Below, in pieces: positions 46,860-58,799 of a stretch of DNA of 64,000 nt; position 1 is the first letter of the stretch; each line of letters opens with the position of its first letter. The position numbers and the translations under genes were made by a program. The stretch is from NCBI GenBank assembly GCA_018340375.1, contig JAFFJZ010000046.1, positions 1,054,001-1,118,000 of the forward strand. Direction: 5' to 3'. Origin of the DNA: Gonatopus flavifemur. Its lineage: Eukaryota > Arthropoda > Insecta > Hymenoptera > Dryinidae. Below the pieces are notes generated by a model. That model ran no database searches and had not been told where the DNA came from. It saw only the letters and a list, made by a program, of their open reading frames with translations.

Positions 46860-47560
46860 TTTCATTTGTTTATAACAAATGGAAGAATTGTGGCTTGATT
46901 TTTGGAATCATGGATCTTTTCTATACCGGAATTGGATAGCCTTTCCCACCTCAAAAATGATCTGGTATTAGAAAGAAATACAAAATTTTTTGTAAACAAA
47001 TTGTTTATAACAATCAATCAACGATATCAATATTTCGGTTTCCAAAGTGGGCAAGAATGTTTCTCAGAATCCCCGATGAAGATCCCCGATTTGAAGAAAT
47101 CCTTGCATCCATGATTTAACATTCGTTTATTAATTTGTTCATAATAAAAAAACCAAAATTGTCTGATTTTCATGGAAAAAGATAGGTCATCATATGGAAT
47201 GGAACTCGCTGAACGCGAATATGGAGATGAAATTCCTTATTTCTCATCCCTTCCCCATTGTTCATTGATTTGTTTACAACAAATTCAAATTTTTCACCGT
47301 TTTTCGATCCGCAAGAAATCTTCAAAAATCACATTATCCTTTCCAAAGCCATTCTACTTGTCAAAAATTGCAATTTATCTCTTCTTACTGATTTTTTATA
47401 GAATTGTTTGATGAAAAATTGTCTCTTTCACAATTTTCGATCTGAAAAACGCTGCATTATATGGGGGAGCGCTCTCCAAACATATATCCATCAACAGAAA
47501 TTCCATTTCCTGTTTTTTCAATTGATTTTTAGTCATTTGTTTATAAACAAATTACTTTCC
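46860..47560. repeat. Diverged array with ~134-bp period
   Basis: A TTTGTTTATAACAAAT-like core recurs near 46863, 46998, 47134, 47268, about 47401 (decayed) and 47535. The intervening sequence is strongly diverged but keeps similar length and a C-rich middle. Non-coding; the frames seen here are not credible genes. Confidence 0.5.
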
Positions 47561-47984
47561 TCTTCATTTTTTTCAGGGAAAAGGCCTGCTCATGTGTTTT
47601 CGAGGATGCTAAACACGAATCCGTGCTCAAAAATGTTGATGTCCTACCCCTCCTCTATTTCTGTTCATGTTTTTGTTGAAAGAAAACATTTTTTTTCCAT
47701 TCCATCTAAAAGTAGGGTATACATGTGTATAAGACCCTCAAATTACAACATTCATCAGTCAAATTCTGTCAAATGATATTTTCATGCCATCAGGGAGCGT
47801 TCTCTAGGGATTATTCCATTTGGAACGGAACTTCCGAAGTCCTACATGTTCATGAACCTTACTCATCCGATTTCAATATTTTTCCCTGTTTCCTCACCAC
47901 CTTCAGTAATTGGCGCGTTTTTCTATAGTGGTGTCCCCAAGAGGCCTAGTCCACTGTCATAATGGATTATTGAACTCTCTGGAT

Positions 47985-48834
47985 CTCTGAATCTCTCTCT
48001 CTCTCTGTGAGTATAAGCCTGCACGCTCTTGCTTCGCTCTACTTTGTCAACTGTTTCACTGCATATCTTGTGGCCCCATCGGAGTCGACCTTGTTTCAGT
48101 GCATCCCTCATCGGCTCGGGCATTTTTTGAGCAACTAACGATAAGTAGCTGTTTCGTTGGTAGCCGATGGTGGATGTTTTGTGATTTGCATTTATCTGGT
48201 GTTGTTGGAGCATCTGCCAAGCGAGAAGACCAAGGCTGGTGTATTACGAGTGCTTTTCGCGCGTGGTGCTTATCATTCGCCTCTTATCATTGATTGGTCC
48301 GTCTTCTCTACACGTCATCACGGTAACGTTGAGGTATTGGCCATCGTAGCACATCCACACTCCACAGCATAAATCTTGCCTTCCAACGGGAGCCTTGACG
48401 ACATCTTTGTTGGCATACTAATTCGTATCACATCACTTTTCAACGAGGTTTTTGACACATGCTTCCTCTATCCTCATTCGCGGTCTACATAGATAATAAT
48501 TCGGTGATGCATTTCTCAATAATATTTTCATTACATTCATAAGTATAATGCGCGGTTATTTCATAGTACTAGCGTTCGTTCGTATATACTGCGTTGCGTG
48601 TGTCACACATATACCATGATAGTGAGTGTATAGATACGTGCACACTGTTGTTGTATTCTTTCTACGTTATTGCTCTCATCTCTGTCTCTCGAACTACTCG
48701 ATGGTACTCTCTCACCCAACGGAGCATATACTCATCTTAACCGTTCTCACAACGACTTCTATTCTATGTAATTCGTCTTTTATTTGGATTTTCACACATA
48801 TTAGTACCAGATTTGTCTATTTTTCATTATTACA
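47985..48834 (+). other. Probable 5' UTR of CR1/Kiri-like LINE, with (TC)n at 47991-48006
   Basis: Less AT-rich sequence directly upstream of ORF1 at 48835, lacking its own coding frame. A TCTCTC microsatellite marks the left side. The exact 5' end of the LINE is not known. Confidence 0.4.
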
Positions 48835-49803
48835 ATGTATCACATCTGCTCAATCTGCAGAAAATCTGTGAAAACGCATGTCATTAAGTGTACACCGTGC
48901 ATAAAATATTTCCATCCTGGTTGTGTGAAACTACATAAAACATATAACCACAACAACGAGCTCGTACTTTGCAAAGGTCCCTTGGAATCCTTCAAAAAGT
49001 CTGGAGATATCCCTCCCTCATCAATGGAAGTTGATTGTCCGTCAACTTCGATGGTCGATCGCAACACCAGTGGTGGTACTACTCCTAACACAACCTTTAC
49101 CATAGATGATATTATGAGAGCTATTCAAATACCCTCAGATAAACTCGATAATTCCATTGAACGGCAAGAACGCAATGATACTGAGGTTCATGCTCGACTT
49201 CAACAACTTTCTTCCATCGAAAACAATGTCTCCTCTTCATCCAGCAAATTTGCGGGGCTTGAAAAGGCTGTTATGACAGTCAATCAGGATGTGAAATCGC
49301 TCACTGAAGACTACCAGGAATTAGAAACCTCACTGGAACAGAATTCCTCTTGTATCAAAATGACTGATGCCAGCCTCATATCGCTTAGCCAGCGTGTTAT
49401 AACCATTGAACATAACTCTCAATCTCACTCAGCACGGATCCCTGAATTGGAACAACAAAATACCAAGTTGCAGGAAGAACTTCGAGCGCTGCGCTCTCAA
49501 TCAAATATGAACCTTCTCACTCTTTCAGGATTACCTGAACTTCCTGATGAATTCATTCCAAGCCGTATCATGGATGTCTTGGCTCATCTTAATGTTCAGA
49601 TCACCCAATCTAACATTGTGAGAGCATTTCGTCTTCGCTCCACCAAAACTACATCGCGTCCACGTACCACCCTTATGGAGCTCGATTCCCCTTCTCTCCG
49701 AACGAAAATACTTGAGGCCAAACGTTCTACAGGATTAGTCGACACGTCTGATATTGATCCCTCTCTACCCAAGTCTAGGCTTTATCTTAATGAATATATG
49801 CCG
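48835..49803 (+). pseudogene. CR1/Kiri-like LINE ORF1, interrupted by Transib C
   Basis: The N-terminus has a PHD/ZZ-like finger, CSICRKSVKTHVIKCTPC then YFHPGCVKL. A Ser/Thr-rich linker, a long coiled coil (about residues 110-225, heptads such as LEQQNTKLQEELRAL) and an RNA-binding-like domain follow: LLTLSGLPELPDEFIPSRIM, SNIVRAFRLRSTKT, LRTKILEAKRSTGLV and SRLYLNEYMP. Transib C enters right after YMP; the remaining codons of that frame are transposon sequence. The sequence beyond 55342 does not clearly continue ORF1. A second copy of the family lies at 61680-64000, which extends through VNEYLSP and a GYRYV motif as expected. Such fingers are common in insect CR1-group ORF1 proteins. Confidence 0.75.
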
Positions 49804-50389
49804 CACAGTGGGGCCAAATGCCAAAAAGCTGGCCAAAACCCCAAAAATGAAGTTTGTAGTTGGGGATATTTGACCCTTGGGATAAGTAAGGTGATGTCCC
49901 AAGTATTGGAATTCTGATATAAGAAGATCTGATCCCCTCCCCCTGCCCTTGTGTACCAGTTGCAAAATACCCTCCTTGAAGTATAATCCGCGTGATTGAA
50001 AGACAGTAAAATAACGAGCATGTTCAAAAAGACGCTGTGTCTCGAAAAATGAACCGATTTACCTTTTTCAAATTGGAGTCTATTACTGAAACTATGTAGT
50101 ATACACTAAAAATTAGGAGAATATCAATTTGATGAGTGGAAAATACTGACAGAGCAATGATTGGATGTAATTTCTATATCTATAAATGAGAAAATGTGTT
50201 TGGTTTTTGAAGGAATAGTAGAGAATTACGCGAAATTACGTCGTTTAACTTATTGGAGGTGGTGGATGGGACTCTTACCTAAACATCAGAAAAAAAACGG
50301 CTGCCCATGTCTGCCCCTAAGCAATTCCGCCATGTTTTTGTGCAGGAAATCACAAAAAATTAGACGGAGTGATGAGGAGTCCTTAGATC

Positions 50390-50730
50390 CGTCTGAAACT
50401 TGATATGCAGAAGTTTGTGGGGTCGCTGATTATGAATCCGTTGTCTTCATTTCGGAATTCAGAATGGCGGATCCAATATGGCGGACGAAAATTGAAAGAA
50501 ATCATCGGATTTCCTCCAAATTCGTTACCCAGGGGTTTCTGAGGTCGCTGATTACGAATCCGTTGTTTGAATTTCAAAATTCAAAATGGCGGATCCAGTT
50601 TGGCAGAAAAAAATTGAAAAAATCATCAGATTCCCTTCAAACTCGGTATCCAGGGTTTTGTGGGGTCATTGATTACGAATCAGTTGTCAAATTCCAAGAA
50701 TCAAAGATAGCGTATCTAATATGGTGGACA
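50390..50730. repeat. Transib C 5' subterminal array, three ~120-bp units
   Basis: GGGTCGCTGATTATGAATCC-like cores at about 50421, 50541 and 50663. Confidence 0.85.
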
Positions 50731-51400
50731 CAAAACTCAGAATTCAGTAGATCCGCTTTGAATTTTATCTCAACGTTAGTATGTGTTTTATTTCCAGTGT
50801 ACATTTGCTGCACGAGGAAAACTGTATGAGATTGATTACCATTCGTTCTTCTTCTCATCGCGAGCTTAGGGTACACAAAAGCCAGAAATCATTGATATTG
50901 AGGAAGATGATGGACCATTGAGAGAAAAACAGTATTGCTGGAGAATATTCGTAGTGGATTTACTATGAGTTGATGAATCCACTATGGGAAATGACAATGA
51001 AACTACCAACATTTAGTATTATTACTACGAATTTTTGGTAACTTCACTGCTAACATTCTCCAGCGATGCTCTTTTTCCCTAAAGTAACCGTCATTTCCCT
51101 AAATGTTTATAAATGTTATCCAAGTATTGATATCTCTTTTCTTTTCGTGAACTGAATCATGACTCGCGATTTGGTGATCGTTCCTATGTTAACCTATCGT
51201 TTCCATGGCAACGTAAATAGTTGGTTGTAATCGGTCTGATTTCAAATGGTGCTTATGGCAATTGTGCAATAGCTGTCACCGAATTCTTACTCTTGCTAGT
51301 AATCGTTACCGTGAACTTTTTTCCGCGTGCAAGTTTGGAGCTTGGTGAATATTTTTCGTTTTTTAAAATCATTCAATGTTGACATACAATTCCAAATGAG

Positions 51401-54108
51401 ATGGATTCCGCTGCCATAGGTGAGTGTTTCAACAATCTATATTTTCTTAGTAGTTCAATTTGAACAGTTGACTGCAAAAAAAATTAGCTTAAGAGGGTTG
51501 AATCCAACCCAAGAAAATTAGGAAAATTTTCAGAAACACATGGGGTTTCTGTAGCGAATTTTATCGAATTCTACAACGTTTGTAGATTTCAAAGATGATT
51601 CAATATCTATGACTCGAAGAGAGATGTACAATATTTTAAGGAGCAGTCCTCTACCTACGTTGGATGAAAAGTTCACTTTCCTTCAAGGAAAAATCATCGA
51701 GATAACGTGTTGTCCGGATAACGAAACTACAGAGATCTCTAACCTTTTATCTACTCTTGAATGTGTATTCAAAAAGAGATGGGAATATTCTCAAAGGACC
51801 GAAGAACGATTTCTTGAAAATAATGAAGAATGGGTAAAACAAGAGGTAGTGTTTTGTACTTTCAGGAATCCCCATTCTGTAACTGTTCACACGCAAGTGG
51901 GAAGACCTCTTGTTGAATTCAACGAATGTTCAGAAAGAACGAAATGTAGGAAAACGGAGAATATCAGAGTAAATACTCCTATCTCAGAGCTGTCTTACGC
52001 CACACAAATGTGTTTGAGAGCGTCTGGACAGATCGAAGCCGCAAAAATTGTGAAGGATGTTACATCTTCTGATCCTGAGCTTGCCAAAATGTATATGAAA
52101 GGTTATCAAACTTTCAAGCGAAATGAGCCAAAGATGTTGAATAATGAAGGTCCTCTAGCTCTCCTAGTAGATGCCGAGCTCTCAAGACATCAGTACTGCT
52201 CATTGCGTGAAGCTGATCCGCAGAAATTTCCACCTTATAAAAAAATTCAACTGGCCAAACGCATGTGTTTCCCTGACAAGGAATTTATTCAAATAACAGA
52301 AACCTGCGCTGTTGTGCAACTACAAGCACTTCTCGATCACACAGCTACACGTATTTTAAAGCTACAGAATTCGGTTTCGTCAACTTTATCTGATGAAGAG
52401 TTACAAAACCTGGTACTTATTTCCAAATGGGGGTTTGATGGGAGCTCTGGCCACTCCTCATACAAACAAGCATATCAAAGTTCGGAAGCTAGTGATTCCG
52501 CTGTGTTCATTACTCCACTTGTGCCTCTCCGCCTACACTGCAATTCGAAAATAATTTGGCAGAATCCAAGGCCATCATCAACCAGATTTTGTAGGCCAAT
52601 CAAAATAGAGTTTGTGAAAGAATCAACTGAAGTTTCGGTTGCAGAGAAGCTACGGGTTGATAATGAAATAGAAAATCTGAGGGCTACTTCTTTCAGAACT
52701 GATGAAAAACATGTTTCAGTGAAACATGGGATGATTTTTTCTATGGTGGACGGGAAGGTATGCAATGCCATAACTGAGACAACCTATACCCAGGAGTGCT
52801 ATATATGTGGTGCCACATCTAAGGAATTCAACAAAATTGATGATATAGTATCCAAGCCGGTCAAAACCGAAAACCTCCAGTTTGGTTTGTCTTGTCTACA
52901 CGGCTGGATACGATTTTTTGAGGGCCTCCTGCATTTGTCTCATAAGCTACCTATCCAGAAGTGGCAAGCACGAAAACAAGATAAAGCCTTGGTGGAAGAA
53001 CGAAAAAAGGTTGTACAGAAAAGTTTTAAAGAAAAATGTGGCCTCATTGTCGATGTTCCTAAGCCAGGGTTTGGGAACTCAAATGATGGGAATACCGCTA
53101 GGCGATTTTTCGCACAACCCGAAGTTTTGCCGAAATCACAGGGGTCGATGTCAACCTGATACAACGACTTCATGTAGTATTAGCTACCGTTTCAAGTGGC
53201 CATGAAATAGACGTTGAAAAGTTTCGGAGTTACGTTTTAGACACGGCACGCTACTACGCGACAAAATATCCGTGGTACCCAATGTCACCTACGATGCACA
53301 AGTTTTTGATCCACGGACCTGAAATCGTTGCATCTGCTCTTCTACCTATAGGCCAATTGACTGAGGAAGCACAAGAGGCTCGTAACGAAGATTTTGAAAG
53401 GTGAAAATGATGTATATCATTTAATAATAGTCTATATTTGTCACAGTGGACTCGACACTTTGAAGGGAAAAATTTGACTTCTCAAGTACTGCAATCAGTT
53501 TGATACATTGCACAATACGTTTTTGACTACTAGGCAAACTATATATTTATGGTAACCACGAGAATATATGTTCGCGAAGATTGTTTTGTTCTGGTAAGGA
53601 ATTCGGGGAATTATGAATATTCATATACTTTTTTTTATTAATAAGCCACATTGTTCATCCTCTGGAAACATAAATTCATAGACTAGAAAACAATTTTGAG
53701 AATCAAGTAAACTTATGAATTAGAGGATCTATTCAAAACTCTATACTGATGACCCCAAAGTGCAGCTGCTTTTTGTTTTTCCTTGATTTTGCTTGTCATG
53801 TTGAGATCAAAAGCTTTAACGGTGTCGATGAATACACAATTATATTCAAATATCTTAACAACCTTCATTTCCAAAGGTACCGAGAGCATCACTCCAGGAA
53901 ATGCAGTAGAGAAAAAACGAATGAAGACATTTTTAAATGGTTCCTTTTGAGTTCTCCTCCAATGTTATCGAGTAAAAGACAGTTGCCCAAGAAAAAACTG
54001 AAGTTCCTCCCTAGAGACGTGTTAAGCCTGATCAAAACTCCGGATATACTTGATAAAGACAACGTAACTTCCCCATTATCTTCCTCTGAGAGTGAAGAAG
54101 AAGACTGA
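51401..54108 (+). pseudogene. Transib transposase, copy C (one-base frameshift)
   Basis: Same three-exon layout as copy B: 51401-51419, 51586-53400 and 53877-54108, with the same GT/AG boundaries. The main frame opens at 51586 and is intact through KWGFDGSSGHSSYKQ, MVDGKVCNAITE, GLSCLHGWIRFFEGLLH and GNSNDGNTARRFFAQPEV. At about 53125 one base is missing (GAAGTTTTGCC against GAAGTTTCTGCC in B) and the frame stops at 53159. The last part of exon 2 (MSPTMHKFLIHGPEI) and exon 3 are otherwise preserved in another frame. The protein differs from B by several percent of residues. Confidence 0.92.
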
Positions 54109-54359
54109 TCTGAGTAAAAAAAGTGTGGCGAAAGTAAAAACCATTACGATTTCAGTTTTTTATATTATTGTATATATTGTAAATGTATATATCTTTCGAT
54201 TTAACACATTTGGTGTGTTAATATCATTCGATAATTATATTAATAATGATTCAATGTTGGAAATAATAATAATAATGATCATAATAGGAACAACAAAATG
54301 GGCCGTTTAGTTCTTGTTTAATATCAAGTTATGAATGAAGTTTTGATTTTTGGCATCCG

Positions 54360-55275
54360 CCATCCTGAATTTCGGAATTCTGACAACGGATTCGTGATCA
54401 GCGATCCCGAAAACCCCTGGGTACCGAGTTTGAAGGGAATCCGATGATTTTTACAATTTTCGTCCGCTATATTGGGTCCGTTATTTCGAATTTTGAATTT
54501 CAGACCGTGGATTCGTAATCAGCGACCACAGAAACCCCTGAGTACCGAGTTTGAAGAGAATGCGATGATTTTCTTAATTTTTGTCCACCATATTGGATCC
54601 GCCATTCTGAATTTCAAAGTTTTGACAACGGATTCGTAATTGGTGACCCCAAAAACTCCTGGATGCCGAGTTTGAAGGAAATCCGATGATCTCCTCGATT
54701 TTATCCCACCATATTGGATCCGCCATTTTGAATTTCGAAATGCAGACAACGGATTTGTAATCAGCGACCCCAAAAATCCCTAGGTACCCAATTTGAAAAG
54801 AATCTGATAATTTTTTCAATTTCCGTCCGCCATATTAGATTCGCCATCCTGAATTTGGGAACTCAGACAGCGGATTCGTAACCAGCGACCCCGAAAACCC
54901 CTGATCACCAAATTTGAAAAAAATCCGATGATTTCTTCCAATTTTCGTCCACCATATTGGATCCGCCATTTCGAATTTCGAAATGAGAACAACGGATCCG
55001 TGATCAGCGACCCCAAAAACCGTTGGGTACCCAATTTGAGGAGAATCCGATGATTTTTAAAATTTTCGTCCGCCATATTGGATTCGCCATTTTGAATTTT
55101 GGAACTCAAACAGCAGATTCGTAATCAGCGACCCCAAAAACCCCTGATCATCAAGTTTGAAGGAAATCCGATGGTTTCTTTCGATTTTCGTCCGCCATAT
55201 TGGATCCGCCATTTTGAATTTTGAAATTCTGACAACGGATTCGTAATCAGTGACCCCATAAACTCCCCTAGTAGG
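54360..55275. repeat. Transib C 3' subterminal array, eight ~120-bp units
   Basis: GTAATCAGCGACCCCAAAAA-type cores at about 54397, 54516, 54637, 54757, 54877, 54998, 55118 and 55238. Each unit also has ACCGAGTTTGAAGGGAATCC and CCATATTGGATCCGCCATTT. Confidence 0.93.
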
Positions 55276-55596
55276 AAGTCGCAAGCGAATTTGAGAGCCC
55301 CTTTTAATTTTCTCCAGCTTTTTGGCATTTGGCCCCACTGTGCGCCGTTGCATTTTTTTGGGGGGATTCCCAAAAGATCGAGTGTACTGGACAAACCCTG
55401 CAAATTTGGACGAGTTGCGGCAGAATATCATCGACCAAACATGGTTGATCACAAATCTTGGAAGAAGTCAGACGGAGTTTGAATGAGCGGTTAGTGAGCT
55501 GTCAGGAATTCGGAGGACACCAGTTCGAACAATTGCGATAGTGTGCTGAGCGCATGATCGTTGATGATGATTGTTCGAACCTACGAAAAAAAACCA

Positions 55597-55835
55597 CGCG
55601 CACACACACATACACCCAACCACGCGCACACACACATACACCCAACCACGCGCACACACACCTACTCACACCCACACACACACCCACACACCCGCACACA
55701 ACCACCCATTCCCACACACACCCCGACGCCCATTCCCACACACACCGACGCCCACACGCAACCACACACACGCACGCACACGCACACTCGCACACACCTA
55801 CTCACACACGAATACACGCGCATACACACAAGGAA
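55597..55835. repeat. Compound (CA)n microsatellite
   Basis: CACACACATACACCCAACCA units followed by longer runs of CACA with CGC and CCA interruptions. Frames through it give His/Thr/Pro repeats and are not genes. Confidence 0.95.
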
Positions 55836-55849
55836 TCAGGTTCTTGACA

Positions 55850-56280
55850 CGTCCACGCCATTGATACTGGGTGATGCCAAGATTGGGATAAAAAAACCTA
55901 CGATTCAGAAAAATTTGATGCGATTATCATGCCCGGTTCAAAAGTTATGGGGGTTTTTCTGGACTTCGCCACATCAGAGTATTAAAATTACGATAACTCA
56001 GCGAAAAATGATCCGATTTCAAAAAGCAAAGAACCGCTGGATTTGGGTTGGAAAACCCTATCGAACGTATCACAAGCCCCCTGTATCGTTTGAGATTTTC
56101 GCCCCCTCCCCCCCCCCCCTGCCTCCCCTTATCGTCTCCTTCGGGGCTGGGGAACTCGAAGTCCCCCGTTGAGATAGCCCTTGATCCCTCCTCTGATTGA
56201 AAAAAAATTTGATCCAATTATCATGCCCTGTTCAAAAGTTATGGGGGTGTTCCCAGACTTTTGCGCCACCCCATAAAAAG
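55850..56280. repeat. Two diverged direct blocks
   Basis: TTTGATGCGATTATCATGCC followed by GGTTCAAAAGTTATGGGGGT at 55915-55953 recurs at 56208-56248. A C-run (56107-56120) and GGGGCTGGGG lie between. No gene seen from here to 56900. Confidence 0.55.
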
Positions 56281-56919
56281 GAACCTTGGTGGAAGATGAA
56301 CAGATATTGGAAGAATTACATTCAACCGTAAGAATTGTATGATTCTCATGAAATTGACCCTTGAATATATATTTCGATGTGATCTTTGCATGAGGTAGAT
56401 CAATTCAAATGAAATGAGTTCCAAATTCCTTAAGTACTACGAACAACACACAAACCATAGATAACAATGTAAAGACAGTCGAATGACAGTTTCTCCATTT
56501 CCATTCCCATTCTAATTAATTCCCAATTGCAAAATTACAATCACATGCGGACATAGCCTAAAATCCATGAAGATAAGGAAAATCATCTAAGAATTCTCCA
56601 CAATTGAGGGGGAAAAGGAACATTGTTTCCTTCTTCCAAAATTCCCCTCTCCTGTGCCTTGTGTTGTTCGTGTATGATTCCACTTCTCCTCTCATTGTTT
56701 TTCCTCATAAGTGTTAACTTCAACTCCATTTTGGGAGTAGTTTGTTTTCTAGACATTTTGGAGTATAACGATTGAAGTTTATTATTGGTTTTGAATTTTT
56801 TTTACTTGTTGGAATTTTTGTTCATTTGTTGTAATTGTTTTTCTTGAGTGGGAGTCTAGCTAGAAACAAAAATCCTTGAACTAGAAGGAAGACTCCGTGA
56901 AATAGAGAATATTATATTG

Positions 56920-57605
56920 TTCATCAAGGGGGGAAAGTGGGAAATTCCCGACGAGTGTGAAGTTTGTCTTCCCGAGGCGACGGAGACAATCACACGAGTG
57001 GAAATTTCCCACTTCTCCCCGAGGTGAACATACTATTTCTTCCTACACCTGCACGGAAAGTTGATGTTTTCTGACCTATTTTTAGGGGAGGAAGTGCTCA
57101 ATTCCAAGCGAATGTGTCACAGCGGAAGGAAAATACAAACTATCTTCTCGTTCTGGAATATGCATATGAATATTTTATATGCAATTGAACAGATCATCTT
57201 CACTTTCCTTGCAGTTGTGGGAAAAAATAGTATGTTCACCTCGGGGAGAAGTGGGAAATTTCCACTCGTGTGATTGTCTCCCACGCCTTCGGCTCGGGAA
57301 GACAAACTTCACACTCGTCGGAAATTTCTCACTTTCCCCCCTTGATGAACAATATACTATTCTTCCCCACAACTGCAAGGAAAGTGAAAATCTTCTGTTC
57401 AATTGCATATAAAATATTCATATGCATATTCCAGAACGAAAAGATAGTTTGTATTTCCCTCCCGCTGCAAGTGAGCAGGAAGTACTTTCCTCCCGCTGTG
57501 AGCGGGCGGAAAACATTTCCCTCCTACTGTGACACATTCGCTTGGAATTCAGCACTCCTCCCCTAATAATAGGTCAGAAAACATCAACTTCCCGTGCAGG
57601 TGTGG
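56920..57605. repeat. Nested palindromes (GGAAATTTCCCAC family)
   Basis: A block at 56925-57040 (GGGGGGAAAGTGGGAAATTCCC to CACTTCTCCCCGAGGTGAAC) is repeated in inverted form at 57230-57360. The sequence between them, 57045-57235 (GCACGGAAAGTTGATGTTTTCTG onward), is repeated in inverted form at 57370-57605. The unit thus reads core, arm, inverted core, inverted arm. The right arm has extra copies of TCCCTCCCGCTG at 57455-57530. Confidence 0.8.
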
Positions 57606-57788
57606 GATAAAAGAATTTTAGAACGTGATCATGACGTTCAAACCATTCGGGCTCCAACTTCAAGACCAGGACTTGGGAATTTTTTGTGGGATGCGGCCCG
57701 TGATGATAGATACTTGGTAGAATTCTCCGGGGAATCAAAAGGCCCTACCTATTCCGTGATTCTTCGGAAGTTTGTGAAGAACTTATGA
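57600..57788 (+). other. Possible terminal coding exon
   Basis: A CCCGTGCAG acceptor at 57591-57599 precedes an open frame of about 62 codons to TGA at 57786, with balanced composition (VWDKRILERDHDVQTIRAPT, GLGNFLWDAARDDRYLVEFS). I do not recognise it. The acceptor lies at the outer edge of the palindrome arm, so it may be chance. No upstream exon was found. Confidence 0.25.
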
Positions 57789-58179
57789 TGAAGGGAGATT
57801 GGGATCTCCCAGAAAATCCTCTTCGTAAAGCACTATATTCAAATTAAAATTCCTGCTCCTCATGTGAATGATTCCATCAAAAATAAAATCACCGATTTCA
57901 TTTCCACACCATCATGTGATCCGAAGAATTCGTGCTCACCCCATGGGGTTCTATTCGAGAAATCACCCCTCCCTTATTTCCATCCTTAATTCTCAATTCC
58001 TTCCCAGTACCTTTCCCTGAATTCCTTCCGATAGCAATGAAGCTAACTGAGTCGTCATATTCCCTCTCCTTCATCCCCTCTCTGCTTCATCAACAGTGAT
58101 ACTCTTTATTACAATTCTCTGACCATACATGGTCATTGATCGTGACCAACTATTTTCATACATCACAGATACCTTGGAT

Positions 58180-58206
58180 CTCTCTCTCTCTCTCTCTCTC
58201 TCTCTA
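58180..58206. repeat. (TC)n microsatellite
   Basis: About 13 CT dinucleotides. The surrounding 57800-58800 sequence shows no gene. Confidence 0.95.
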
Positions 58207-58799
58207 GGAATCTGTTCCTCACATCTGTATTGAAGAGTTCGGTTTCCTTCAGAGGAATTGAATGATTCAAAAGTCGGAAATCAGAATAAATCCACATAGA
58301 GAATTGTTCAAGGTGAGGGATGACCTGATAACCTTCAAAGTTCGAGGTCAACCCTCCCATTCGTGTATCAAGAGGAATAAAATACGTGGGAAGACCGAGT
58401 GTTTCCAATCACAGAGTAACCCTCGGAGTTGAAGATAATTGATTATCACTAATTTTTACAATTGAAGAAAAATATTGAAAATTCATCAATAACAACGTAT
58501 TCAAAGATATTTCCGCTAGAACTGTAAACGGACTTGTTACATCGACTGTACATCCCTCTCTAAAGCGCGGTGAACAAAGGGGTTGTCGAACCTTGATTCG
58601 GCAATTCTTCAAAATATTCACAAGTTATGAGAAAATTGTAAGGTTTTGACGTGAAACCCCGAAACCGCTAATTTTGAAGACTGTGACGTGGTATTTTCCA
58701 AATACCTCGTCATGGAATTTTTGTGTACTTCTCGAATTCGAAATAATAGCCGTCAAGGGAGACTCTCTTTCTTATATTTGGAGAGGAAATTACATTGTA

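Larger units (their letters stand above)
49804..55342 (+). mobile_element. Transib DNA transposon, copy C (5.5 kb)
   Basis: Both ends are CACAGTGGGGCCAAATGCCA in inverted orientation (49804 and 55342). The flanks are TGCCG (49799-49803) and CGCCG (55343-55347), a 5-bp duplication with one difference. Gene on the plus strand. It is 363 bp longer than copy B, which equals three extra 120-bp subterminal units (3 + 8 here against 4 + 4 in B). It disrupts ORF1 of a CR1/Kiri-like LINE. Its transposase has a frameshift, so it could move only if a partner supplied the enzyme. Confidence 0.92.

Noticed and set aside
48835..49100. Host PHD-finger regulatory protein
   Set aside because: The finger is followed by a coiled coil and a LINE ORF1 domain, and a second decayed copy with downstream endonuclease lies at 61.7 kb, so it is a LINE ORF1.
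55554..56172. Long His/Thr/Pro-rich reading frames
   Set aside because: They are translations of the CA microsatellite in three frames.
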